Virus record (IMG/VR): IMGVR_UViG_3300006327_000001
Coordinates: 1 to 46,964 of that record
Direction: 5' to 3' (one strand)
From: a virus
Length of the DNA stretch: 46,964 nucleotides
The notes below the pieces were generated by a model. That model was given only the letters and a program-made list of their open reading frames with translations. It made no database searches and was not told the DNA's origin. Positions 6,191-13,695 of this stretch are shown here, one piece after another. The number at the start of each line of letters is the position of its first letter. The stretch's first letter is position 1. Made by a program: the position numbers and the translations under genes.

Positions 6191-6520
6191 ATGAAAATAC
6201 CTACATACTCTGAACTGGATAGTTGGTGGCATAAAGCTTTATGCAAAGGAATGAAAGTTGAGAATGTTAAACGCGAAATTTGTTTTAACTGTCCAGTACA
6301 AGCTCAATGTTTATGGGATGCGATTAAAGTTGATGACCGATTAAGCGACCACCCTATGTTTGTACGTGGAGGTGTGCTTGCTAATAAACGTGAAGAGTTG
6401 TGGTTCTGGCATAAGAAAAATATACGTGACACATTCCTGTCATGTGTAGTAGAAGCTGAAAGGTACAGGTTTGCATATGAACGTAAACAAACGCCTCTCA
6501 GAAATAAACAAAGAACTTAA
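6191..6520 (+). CDS. WhiB-like iron-sulfur transcription factor (109 aa)
   Basis: A Wbl-family protein: these bind a 4Fe-4S cluster and usually act with the main sigma factor of the host RNA polymerase. Four cysteines are present in the family spacing: Cys18, then Cys31-x2-Cys34-x5-Cys40 in ICFNCPVQAQCLWDA, preceded by a Trp pair (12-13). The G-rich turn that follows is altered (RGGVLANKREEL in place of GVWGG...ERR), and the C-terminal region is basic, as in DNA-binding Wbl proteins. Wbl proteins are confined to actinobacteria and their phages, so this is the strongest host marker in the window. It heads the second early cluster after a long leader and may switch transcription from early to late. 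Confidence 0.85.
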   Translation: MKIPTYSELDSWWHKALCKGMKVENVKREICFNCPVQAQCLWDAIKVDDRLSDHPMFVRGGVLANKREELWFWHKKNIRDTFLSCVVEAERYRFAYERKQTPLRNKQRT

Positions 6521-6752
6521 TATATTTGTTAAATCTATGAGGGGTAAACCTTTTGATACCAAGAAGGATCATGCAAGAGCGTTGGCTTTGGTCCGCTCAA
6601 TAAGAAGTGTGTTACAAGGGGGAGTTAGTCAAGAACCCCATAGGAAGTTCTATGAAGGAGAACCTGTGGAGATAACAGATGAAATGATAGAACGTAACCT
6701 CAAAGGTATTGAGGAAGCAAGAAAAAATCTTAAACAAAGGAGAGATAAGTAA
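6477..6752 (+). CDS. Hypothetical charged early protein (91 aa)
   Basis: Unrecognised Lys/Glu-rich helical protein, start taken at ATG 6477 (TTG 6471 possible). It overlaps the WhiB gene by 44 nt and ends in a TAATG overlap with the next gene. Residues 1-45 look like a helical hairpin; EITDEMIERNLKGIEEARKNL at the end is probably coiled coil. Its 3' end carries the AAGGAG site for the DUF932 gene. Confidence 0.55.
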   Translation: MNVNKRLSEINKELNIFVKSMRGKPFDTKKDHARALALVRSIRSVLQGGVSQEPHRKFYEGEPVEITDEMIERNLKGIEEARKNLKQRRDK

Positions 6753-7864
6753 TGATAATGAATGAGGGGTTTCAAGATAGGATGCTGAAGGCTGGTGAAA
6801 AGAAATCAGCTAATGAACATTTAGTAGATGCTGATGGTGTGTTCTTAGTTAAGTATAGACCAGCTGGATTTTTACCTAGTTACACAGACCATGAAAATTT
6901 TGGAATGAATGGTCTTCCTGATATGAGTTATGTAGAAACACCAACAGTTAGAAACAGGGACGGTAACTATGTGCCAGCGTATAAGTTTGCTGTTAGAGAA
7001 GACTTAGGTTCTGGTGGTCAAGATCCTGTTGTGTTGGGATTGCATGGTCATGGTTACGCTGAAGAAAATAGTTATGTTTTCTTAGCTGACATGGCTGATG
7101 AGTTGTTCCCGGACAGCACGGTGGGTTGCACTATTTTTGATAGAGGTCAGCGTTGCATGATTGTTCAAGAGATAGGTGATCCTGTTGATTTAGGTGGCGG
7201 AGATATAATTCGCCCTAACATAGCGTGGACTGCATCTTTTAATGGCACTTGGTCTACAGGTGTGTTTGATTTTTCAAGTCGTGTGTTCTGTTCCAATATG
7301 TTGAACATGGGTAAAGCTTTATTTAAAGTAAGACGAACATTGAATCATACATCCATGTTGGAAGAGCGATGTGAGATTGTTAAAGCAACAATGGAAAGAT
7401 TCGAGAAGCTAACTGCTATGGCTCGTGTATTAAAAGATCAAGAGTATACTGATAGTCAATTCTATGGGTTGATGGATCAGATTATACCTGAACCTGAAAG
7501 TATAACTGTTGAGGATCAAACAACTGGTATACATAAGATAGTTCCTCCTCATCATCAGGCTCAGAGGCATCATGAAGAAAGATCATTGGCGATGTTAACT
7601 GCTTGGGGTAAAGAGAAAGAAGCATGGGGACATGACCATACTTTTGAACAAGAAGATGATAATGGTACTCATCGTTGGCCAGTAACAATAAAGCGTGGGA
7701 ATAAATGGCTTGCTTACAATGCTGTGCAGGGTGCTGAACAACATTATATAAATGCAGGTTATAAGCCTAGAAGAATTAAGAATCAACATAAGGCTTTGAC
7801 TAAAGCTGTTGAAGGTAAGACTCCTCTTGCTGGTAAAGCATTGGCTATTTTAAGTAAAGGATAA
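6752..7864 (+). CDS. DUF932 family phage/plasmid-like protein (370 aa)
   Basis: Matches what I know of the DUF932 (phage/plasmid-like, TIGR03299-type) family: a predicted mixed alpha/beta core with the family hallmark segment FSSRVFCSNMLNMGKALFKV followed by RRTLNHTSMLEER (about residues 175-205), and an earlier VVLGLHGHGYAEENSYVFLADM. Family members are widespread in phages and plasmids, often near replication or recombination genes; their function is not established. The long histidine-rich stretch (PPHHQAQRHHEERS) and basic C-terminus suggest nucleic-acid contact. It begins with TAATG coupling and AAGGAG, and its stop overlaps the next start. Confidence 0.75.
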   Translation: MIMNEGFQDRMLKAGEKKSANEHLVDADGVFLVKYRPAGFLPSYTDHENFGMNGLPDMSYVETPTVRNRDGNYVPAYKFAVREDLGSGGQDPVVLGLHGHGYAEENSYVFLADMADELFPDSTVGCTIFDRGQRCMIVQEIGDPVDLGGGDIIRPNIAWTASFNGTWSTGVFDFSSRVFCSNMLNMGKALFKVRRTLNHTSMLEERCEIVKATMERFEKLTAMARVLKDQEYTDSQFYGLMDQIIPEPESITVEDQTTGIHKIVPPHHQAQRHHEERSLAMLTAWGKEKEAWGHDHTFEQEDDNGTHRWPVTIKRGNKWLAYNAVQGAEQHYINAGYKPRRIKNQHKALTKAVEGKTPLAGKALAILSKG

Positions 7865-8139
7865 TGATGGCTAAACAATTAACTAATGAAGAAGCATATG
7901 AAATAATGCTGTCTAATTCTGTTCAAAGAAAATACCCATGGGATAAATGGTTGGATGGAAATTGGTGGCATGTCCAAGAGGACATTGATTTTATTATTAA
8001 AAAGAAGTCATTTAGAAATATGGTTTATCGGAAGCAAGATGAATTTGGTAAGATAGATACCGTAGAACTACCAGATGGTTTTCTTATTAGAAGATTAAAA
8101 TATGAAGATTATCTTCAAGAACATTTAAGAGGGGAATAA
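7864..8139 (+). CDS. Hypothetical early protein (91 aa)
   Basis: Unrecognised. It sits between the DUF932 protein and the Cas4-like nuclease with almost no spacing, so it may belong to the same recombination module. It has a Trp/Lys-rich centre (YPWDKWLDGNWWHVQEDI), then a basic strand-rich part. ATG 7864 overlaps the preceding stop; ATG 7867 is equivalent. Confidence 0.55.
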   Translation: MMAKQLTNEEAYEIMLSNSVQRKYPWDKWLDGNWWHVQEDIDFIIKKKSFRNMVYRKQDEFGKIDTVELPDGFLIRRLKYEDYLQEHLRGE

Positions 8140-8142
8140 TTA

Positions 8143-8994
8143 ATGTTAGCAAATCCTGATACAAGACTATTCGTTCATAGAATAGCTGAACACTGGGCAG
8201 AATCTAATGAAGCACCATCGCAACCTGAAGGTACACGTTGGCGTGGGTCTTGGGCGGCAAGATGCGCTCGTTGGGTTGCTTATAACTGTGCAGATGAGGA
8301 ACCAAGCAACCCACCTACTGTCTCTGCTATATGGAGAATGGGGTTGGGTTCTGTTGTGCATGAATTGTTAGAGCCTGCTGTTCAAGCATGGTTAAAGAAT
8401 GATGACAGTGTGCAGATACAAGAAGAGATGACAGTTGAGTTAGGTAAATATGGGCATGGTCATATTGACCTTGTATTAGAAACAGATGATGGAAAGAAAA
8501 TAGTATTAGAACTTAAAACTATTAATGGGTTCGGATACAAGATGGCTATTGAGCAAGGGCAAGGACCGAGACACAATGCGTTAGTGCAGGGTTCTATGTA
8601 TGCTCATGCTATTGACGCTGACTTGTTGGTACTTGGTTATCTTTCTTTAGAAAACATTTCAGCTGGTCGTGCTTCAAAGTTTGGTATTGATGACATCGGT
8701 ACGTTTGCTAGTGAATGGCATTACACCAAAGAAGAGTTTACTCCTATTGCTGAAGCTGAGATAGAAAGATTAGAAGGTATTACCTCTGCTATATATGATG
8801 AAGGGCTTACTCCTTTAGATATACCAAGAAGGTTCTCTCACTTTGATCCTGATATTCCTTTCCCAGCTGAGATTACTGCACCGAGTAACGGTACTTGGAG
8901 AGATGGCACAGAGTTTGGAAAGGTTTGGCAATGTAACTATTGTGATTTCCAAAATCGTTGTGTCGAAGATCATGCTAAAGAAAAAGCAGTTTAA
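8143..8994 (+). CDS. PD-(D/E)XK exonuclease, Cas4/RecB-like (283 aa)
   Basis: Probable DNA exonuclease of the Cas4/AddB-like branch of the PD-(D/E)XK superfamily. The core is visible: GHGHIDLVLE supplies the catalytic Asp and VLELKTING the E-x-K pair (about residues 102-128), followed by an RHNALVQGSMYAHA helix with the family Q-x-x-x-Y motif. Cysteines near the N-terminus (RCARWVAYNC) and the C-terminal CNYCDFQNRC (Cx2C, x5, C) match the 4Fe-4S site of Cas4-type nucleases. With SSB and the HNH protein it probably forms the phage recombination and end-processing set. GAGGGG lies upstream of ATG 8143. Confidence 0.85.
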   Translation: MLANPDTRLFVHRIAEHWAESNEAPSQPEGTRWRGSWAARCARWVAYNCADEEPSNPPTVSAIWRMGLGSVVHELLEPAVQAWLKNDDSVQIQEEMTVELGKYGHGHIDLVLETDDGKKIVLELKTINGFGYKMAIEQGQGPRHNALVQGSMYAHAIDADLLVLGYLSLENISAGRASKFGIDDIGTFASEWHYTKEEFTPIAEAEIERLEGITSAIYDEGLTPLDIPRRFSHFDPDIPFPAEITAPSNGTWRDGTEFGKVWQCNYCDFQNRCVEDHAKEKAV

Positions 8995-9098
8995 TGGCTA
9001 CTAAAATAACGATCGTTATTCCTGATGGGCGTTACACAATACAAGCAGAAGATATTGTTATAGAAGAAATAGAAGAGGAAGAAGATGAAAGAGATTAA
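8994..9098 (+). CDS. Very small acidic protein (34 aa)
   Basis: A 34-codon frame starting in TAATG with the nuclease stop and overlapping the next ATG by 14 nt. The N-terminal half is beta-like (TKITIVIPDGRYTIQ); the C-terminal half is a string of Glu/Asp. It is accepted because it fills the gap exactly with coupling at both ends. The 3' part also serves as ribosome site (AGAGGAAGAAG) for the next gene. Confidence 0.45.
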   Translation: MATKITIVIPDGRYTIQAEDIVIEEIEEEEDERD

Positions 9099-9930
9099 AC
9101 CATTAACTCAATTAGGAAGAACCCCTGAGCAGGGGCGTATTCGGTTGGGTGTTAAAGACAAGGGAAAAGGATTTCCTAAATCACTAGAAACATTTCGGTT
9201 TACTTCTCCTGATAAGAAAGCTATCGAAGAAATTGCTGAGATATACGGAGGTTCGGTAAACAGTTGGAAGCCACCTAAAAGTAAACAAGATCAATGGGAA
9301 GTAATCACACAAGCATCTGAGATAAGGGTATTCTTGCCTCCTCACAGCATTGATGTCTGGTATGAGGCATGGTCAGCGGGTGGTTGTCAACGTAGATGTG
9401 ATGGGGAGAATGTTGAAATCCCGATGGTAACTCCTGATGGAATGGATCTAGATTCTGTTCCTTGTTTGTGTTCAAATGAAGATTCAATGTTGTGTTCTCC
9501 TGTTACTCGGCTTCGAGTTGTCTTACCCGAAATTAAATTTGGTGGTGTATGGAGACTAGAATCTAATGGATGGAACGCGGCAAATGAAATACCGGGAATG
9601 GCTGGAATGTTAGGTGAATTACAGGCTATAGGGTTGGCTGAATGTACTCTTAGTTTAGAGAAGAGAAGCAAGGTAAGTGCAGGTCAGACTAGGCATTTTG
9701 TTGTTCCTAGATTATCTATGAATAGTTCAGCTGATAAGATTTTAGAAGGTCAGGGAATGGCATCGGCGTTGGAAGACCCCTCACCTCCAGCGCCGGTGCT
9801 TGAATTAACTGAACCTGATTCTGTAGTGGATGCTGAAGTTGTTGAAGAGGGATGGGATACCCCACCAGCAGGTGTAGCTGTTAAAAGAAATCCTAATCCT
9901 CCACCTAAGTATGTGCCTGCTGATGGCTGA
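9085..9930 (+). CDS. gp3-like recombination directionality factor family protein (281 aa)
   Basis: Resembles the phiC31 gp3-type family found in many actinophages. The N-terminus has the family pattern RIRLGVKDKGKGFPKSLETF, then RFTSPDKKAIEEIAEIYGGSV...W (residues about 18-65). A Cys cluster follows (GGCQRRCDGE, VPCLCSNEDSMLC, about 106-140), probably a zinc site, then beta-rich FGGVWRLESNGWNAANEIPGM. The last 70 residues are Pro-rich and acidic, likely disordered. In phiC31 the factor turns a serine integrase towards excision, but no integrase is present here, so the role may differ (replication or recombination accessory). Neighbours are a nuclease and an HNH protein. Confidence 0.65.
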   Translation: MKEIKPLTQLGRTPEQGRIRLGVKDKGKGFPKSLETFRFTSPDKKAIEEIAEIYGGSVNSWKPPKSKQDQWEVITQASEIRVFLPPHSIDVWYEAWSAGGCQRRCDGENVEIPMVTPDGMDLDSVPCLCSNEDSMLCSPVTRLRVVLPEIKFGGVWRLESNGWNAANEIPGMAGMLGELQAIGLAECTLSLEKRSKVSAGQTRHFVVPRLSMNSSADKILEGQGMASALEDPSPPAPVLELTEPDSVVDAEVVEEGWDTPPAGVAVKRNPNPPPKYVPADG

Positions 9931-10282
9931 CATATACGGTAAAGGTGCGAAGGGTAGAGCTACACGATTACACGCACTAATCACAAGAGACTTCGGAAAA
10001 TGTATGAAATGCAATAGCACACATGCCTTACAATGCGCTCACATAATCTCACGCAAATACTCACAAACTAGAACAGATTTAAATAATGCTTTTTGTTTAT
10101 GTGCATCATGTCACATGTACTTTACTGACAATCCAGTTGAGTTTGGACAGTTCACAATAGACCAAATAGGAGAAGAGAACTACTATGCGCTCTATCGTAA
10201 AAGAGAGTGTACAGATAAGATGGATTGGGAAGAAGAGGCTAAACGATTGAAAGACATAGCAAAGGAGATGGGTCTTGTTTGA
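9923..10282 (+). CDS. HNH / NinG-like zinc nuclease domain protein (119 aa)
   Basis: Zinc-supported HNH-type domain. CMKC (about residues 24-27) and CLCASC (about 58-63) form the Zn ribbon; LQCAHIISRKYSQTRTDLNNAFCLC carries the conserved H-I-x-SR and N residues, resembling NinG/Rap-type recombination proteins and HNH nucleases. Rap-type proteins act on Holliday or branched DNA, which would fit next to SSB and the Cas4-like nuclease. I start it at ATG 9923, which overlaps the previous stop; ATG 9911 is also in frame. Confidence 0.72.
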   Translation: MADIYGKGAKGRATRLHALITRDFGKCMKCNSTHALQCAHIISRKYSQTRTDLNNAFCLCASCHMYFTDNPVEFGQFTIDQIGEENYYALYRKRECTDKMDWEEEAKRLKDIAKEMGLV

Positions 10283-10529
10283 AGAAGAAGAAGACACAGA
10301 TGCACCTCCGTTTGAAATACAGTTGGAAATGGATCCTGAAAATAGAATGTGGCGTATCATGGCCACTGGTTCAGCGTCAACACTATTATTCTTTTTACTA
10401 GATGCTAGTGATACTGGTATCGTACAAAAATTATGGGAAGAAGCGAAGTTCGATAGATTAGTTAAGTACGATCTCGGAGAAATAGACGACAGGAATTATG
10501 ACGCAGGAACATCAAACTGGCAGAGCTAA
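10275..10529 (+). CDS. Hypothetical acidic protein (84 aa)
   Basis: Unrecognised. It starts at TTG 10275 with GGAGATGGG upstream and an 8-nt overlap with the HNH gene. The sequence is acidic (FEEEEDTDAPPFEIQLEMD), with a central hydrophobic run (ASTLLFFLLDAS) too short for a confident membrane helix. Its stop lies inside the next small gene. Confidence 0.5.
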   Translation: MFEEEEDTDAPPFEIQLEMDPENRMWRIMATGSASTLLFFLLDASDTGIVQKLWEEAKFDRLVKYDLGEIDDRNYDAGTSNWQS

Positions 10530-10647
10530 AGATTATACAAAGTGTTGGAACTGTGATGGGTACGTTGGTAAGAACATTACTAAAAGAGATGATTTTGAAA
10601 ACGAATGCCCTTTATGTTTCGCTAGTCCATTAGTCATCGACGAGTAA
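10498..10647 (+). CDS. Very small zinc-ribbon protein, last early gene (49 aa)
   Basis: A 49-codon frame with CWNC (16-19) and CPLC (37-40), a simple zinc ribbon. It overlaps the preceding gene by 32 nt and runs 18 nt into the 3' end of the convergent metallophosphoesterase gene. Cysteine spacing is the main support. It marks the end of the plus-strand block; no intrinsic terminator is visible at the junction. Confidence 0.5.
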   Translation: MTQEHQTGRAKDYTKCWNCDGYVGKNITKRDDFENECPLCFASPLVIDE

Positions 10648-11685
10648 AGCTGTTTGCCATAACACGCCCTTGTCGGGGACATTAATCCATAGTGCTTGTT
10701 GTGGTGCCTCGAAAGCAAAGTTGCCTATCGAAGCATACTCATCGTAACCCTTAAGGCTACCATTCAATAAGAATCCTGATGACGGTGCCATAATCAGCTG
10801 ATGGAAGTGACCTAATACCATGTAATCAAAGTCTGTATTCTGTCGTTTCCGTGCCACCATCCTCATAAGTGGAGGCCAAATGCCACCGATACCACCGCCA
10901 CCTTTAGCTTGATCTCCATGAGTTAATAAATATTTTGTATCTTGAACATCAACTATTAAATCAGCACCAGTCGCTACATCAAATGTTACTTTAGTATTCT
11001 CAGCAAACCGTTGCTCTAAAGTTTTAGATAAAAACCAATCGAAGTTGTCCTTAACTCTCAGCTTATGTCTAGGTTTACGACTGCGCCTACCATGATTACC
11101 TACAACACAAGGTATATGTACATGATTAAAATGCTCAGACAATAAATTAATACCCGCTGATAATTGCTCAGTCCAAAAGATAATAGATGCGAGCATTGTG
11201 TCTTCATTAGTTTCAGATAGTTCTTCATGTATATCACCTGAAAAAATGTCACCTCCTAAAAATAAAACTATTCCTTCGTAATCAATACCAGTTATGTATT
11301 CGTTAGTAAGTAATATTATTTTTTGGAAATAAGCTTCAAGTCTTTTAACTGCTATCTCTCTGTTGTATTCATTACGAAACTGTATCTCTTCAGGTTTAAC
11401 TACTTCATCAAAATGTGTGTCTGAAAGTATCGTGCATACTACACCTGTTGACTTCTTTCTTTTCTTTGTCAACCATGTTGGTGGTTTGTAATCAGCTTCA
11501 GATAAATGAGTGAGTACATGACTTCGTAATTCTGATTCATCTAATGCTTCTTCAAGCTCTTTAACTTGACCTTTGAATATATCCCGCTCAGTTTTAACTT
11601 TACTTATCTGTCTAGATAGTTGCGTTATCTGTTGAATATCTGCGCCTGCTAAGGCGTAATCTTCTAAAGATTTATCGTCGCTCAC
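10630..11685 (-). CDS. Calcineurin-like metallophosphoesterase (351 aa)
   Basis: Two-metal phosphoesterase. After an N-terminal coiled coil (about residues 15-60), the catalytic domain shows the full motif series: D-x-H in ILSDTHFD, GGDIFSGD, GNHGR, LTHGD and LGHFHQ. The insertion KGGGGIGGIWPPLMRM between the last two motifs is typical of phage members. Substrate is unknown; phage relatives are suggested nucleases or cyclic-nucleotide or nucleotide phosphatases. It is the last gene of the late strand, starts at GTG 11685 overlapping its upstream neighbour by 14 nt, and converges with the early block. Confidence 0.88.
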   Translation of the reverse strand: MSDDKSLEDYALAGADIQQITQLSRQISKVKTERDIFKGQVKELEEALDESELRSHVLTHLSEADYKPPTWLTKKRKKSTGVVCTILSDTHFDEVVKPEEIQFRNEYNREIAVKRLEAYFQKIILLTNEYITGIDYEGIVLFLGGDIFSGDIHEELSETNEDTMLASIIFWTEQLSAGINLLSEHFNHVHIPCVVGNHGRRSRKPRHKLRVKDNFDWFLSKTLEQRFAENTKVTFDVATGADLIVDVQDTKYLLTHGDQAKGGGGIGGIWPPLMRMVARKRQNTDFDYMVLGHFHQLIMAPSSGFLLNGSLKGYDEYASIGNFAFEAPQQALWINVPDKGVLWQTALLVDD

Positions 11686-11896
11686 GAGTTAATATCGCAC
11701 CGACTTTGCCTTGAGTAGCATCAGTGTATCCTATTGAGTGTAGCCAATGAGTTATAGTTACCTTGCCGATGCCACCTGCTTTAGACAGAGCATCCCACGC
11801 TTGGTTAAATACGTCGTCGGGGAGGATGTCAACCCATGCCCCTACTTTAGCCTCACGCGAAGAAGCGAATTCTTCTAGTGATTGTTCAGAGGCCAA
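11672..11896 (-). CDS. Hypothetical protein downstream of endolysin (74 aa)
   Basis: Unrecognised. An upstream GTG (11950) would make 92 residues but overlaps the endolysin gene deeply. TTG 11896 has GGAG at 7-nt spacing and overlaps the endolysin stop by 11 nt, so I prefer it. The C-terminal half (IGKVTITHWLHSIGYTDATQGKVGAIL) looks like a small helical domain. It may be a lysis accessory or a late regulator, by position only. Confidence 0.5.
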   Translation of the reverse strand: MASEQSLEEFASSREAKVGAWVDILPDDVFNQAWDALSKAGGIGKVTITHWLHSIGYTDATQGKVGAILTRERR

Positions 11897-12647
11897 TAGG
11901 TATCTCCGGTTTCCACATCGCTGTCCATGTTTTGTAATCCATAGCCCCACTCTCTTTTAATAGTAGCGATCGTTGTAACATTAAGACTGCTCTTAGAGTC
12001 TTACGTCCGTATACTCCGTCTGCTATTCCGCAATTAAAGTCTAACGAGTTGAGTTTTGATTGTGCAACCTTAACGATGTCTCCTTTAGATCCACGCCTGA
12101 TAGGTGACACAGCTATCTGTCTGCCCATGTCGTCTATGATTGCTTGGATGCCAGCCCAGTTGACCTCTGGTTCTGGTGGTTTCTCACTTAGTTCTTCTAG
12201 TTTAGTTTTAAACGCTGAAGTAGAACTCTTTTCAGGGAACCAGCTGTAAGCATTACGTGGTTGAAAGTGCCACCATTCACCCTTAACAGTTGGCCTTATA
12301 CCGTATCTGTCAGCTATGTGTGTGACCTCATCGGTAGTTATCCCTCGTTTAACTATACGAAAATCAACTGCATAAGAAAATCCATCCGGTTGTTCTTGAT
12401 GAAATGACCCACGAAAGAAACCATCCGGTCTAAGCCAATCAGGGTTCGCCGCTAGGTTGCCTTTACCTCGCTTGTAACGGTCGTAGAGGGCCTTCTGAGC
12501 GGCGTATGACCTAGCACCTGAGCAAATCGCCACCTTGTTGCCTATGCGTCCGTCAGAGAAGAAATCCTCTAATCGGTCTATGAATCTAGGATGCAGTATG
12601 CTTAGATCAATCGAACTCGAAGTCTTGGGTAACAATGGGTTGCTCAT
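11886..12647 (-). CDS. Endolysin: M15/VanY-like peptidase plus peptidoglycan-binding domain (253 aa)
   Basis: Cell-wall lytic enzyme releasing progeny. Residues about 15-135 are a D,D-/L,D-carboxypeptidase (peptidase M15/VanY) domain: SGARSYAAQKALYDRY, the zinc ligands in SFHQEQPDGFSYAVDF (His and Asp) and EWWHFQ (catalytic Glu and last His). Residues about 180-245 are a peptidoglycan-binding type-1 domain (RGSKGDIVKVAQSKLN, then GIADGVYGRKTLRAVLMLQ). There is no signal peptide, so it relies on the holin at 19662-19850, which is unusually distant. GAGGATATAA before ATG supports the start despite a 41-nt overlap with the upstream gene. Confidence 0.88.
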   Translation of the reverse strand: MSNPLLPKTSSSIDLSILHPRFIDRLEDFFSDGRIGNKVAICSGARSYAAQKALYDRYKRGKGNLAANPDWLRPDGFFRGSFHQEQPDGFSYAVDFRIVKRGITTDEVTHIADRYGIRPTVKGEWWHFQPRNAYSWFPEKSSTSAFKTKLEELSEKPPEPEVNWAGIQAIIDDMGRQIAVSPIRRGSKGDIVKVAQSKLNSLDFNCGIADGVYGRKTLRAVLMLQRSLLLKESGAMDYKTWTAMWKPEIPIGL

Positions 12648-13695
12648 TTATATCCTCTGGAGTGGCCGTCGGAGTATATTCTAATACCATTCTACCATCA
12701 TTGTCAGTAGTATTTGTGTCAATCATATGCTGATCTTTGCGTTCACCTATCACCATCCACTGACAAACCGTTCCTTCATCCCCAGTAATAGTCAACTCAC
12801 ACTCATTCAATGACCATTCAACCAGCTTCCCTGATGCTGAAACCATAGACCAAGGATTAGTGTTCAATGCTTTCCATGTGCCTTCAGCCATACCAAACTG
12901 TTCATCCATGCAAATAGTTACTGGTTCTGCTCCTAATGTCACAGTGCCTCGGTATATTAGATCAGCATACGGTCCCTCTATGAATGAGTGACGTAACCTT
13001 TTGTCTTCTAATACTGGGTGTTCTATATCAAATGAGCCTGATCCCTTACTCATATTCCCAGTGATAGACATGTTGCCATTAGACCAAATAGAAGCAACAG
13101 CAACTCTAGATGTTGAGGTGTGTGGGTTTGAATCGTTAGGCCACGAAGCTCCAGTTACACCGTACCAATGCCAAGCATCACCATAACAAGTAACCCACTC
13201 GTCATTATTGCCAGCATCATTAGCCCTATTTAAATATTGTCCCACTCTAACTGAATTGGTGCTATCAGTTCTAGTTGTATCATTATCAGCTATATAAAAT
13301 GCGGAATATATCTGACCCGGACTATTATTATCATATGTACCCTGAAAGATATAGGGTCTTACTTTCCAATAGCTTTCCGCAGTATTGTTCATAACTGGTG
13401 GGGCTATACCAATAGCGCCATAGTAAGTTGAATCTGTGGCGTTGTAATTAGCAGAAGCATATACATAACCAAGATATTTTTGATTGTTATATCCAGTGCT
13501 GAATTGGACAGACCCATACGCTGGGATGAAAGTCCCACCGCTGTTAATTTGTTGTTCGGTAACTCCTACTCTTACACCACCGCCACCACCGGGACCATAT
13601 GATTGCCAAGTGTGGTCGCCTTTAGGACCGAAGTCTGCTCGCTCTCTTGCAGGCAGTTCAATCGTACTATATGGAGGGAAGTAGCGTGGTTTCAC
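12607..13695 (-). CDS. Tail or receptor-binding virion protein (362 aa)
   Basis: Unrecognised structural protein. It begins MKPRYFPPYSTIELP with a Gly-rich segment (YGPGGGGGVRVG) and then long beta-type, Ser/Thr/Asn/Tyr-rich sequence typical of tail spikes or nozzle-tip proteins. The C-terminal part (MVLEYTPTATPEDINEQP) is linker-like. It starts at GTG 13695 in a GTGA overlap with the upstream tail protein. Being next to the nozzle-type protein and the endolysin supports a distal tail role. Confidence 0.6.
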   Translation of the reverse strand: MKPRYFPPYSTIELPARERADFGPKGDHTWQSYGPGGGGGVRVGVTEQQINSGGTFIPAYGSVQFSTGYNNQKYLGYVYASANYNATDSTYYGAIGIAPPVMNNTAESYWKVRPYIFQGTYDNNSPGQIYSAFYIADNDTTRTDSTNSVRVGQYLNRANDAGNNDEWVTCYGDAWHWYGVTGASWPNDSNPHTSTSRVAVASIWSNGNMSITGNMSKGSGSFDIEHPVLEDKRLRHSFIEGPYADLIYRGTVTLGAEPVTICMDEQFGMAEGTWKALNTNPWSMVSASGKLVEWSLNECELTITGDEGTVCQWMVIGERKDQHMIDTNTTDNDGRMVLEYTPTATPEDINEQPIVTQDFEFD

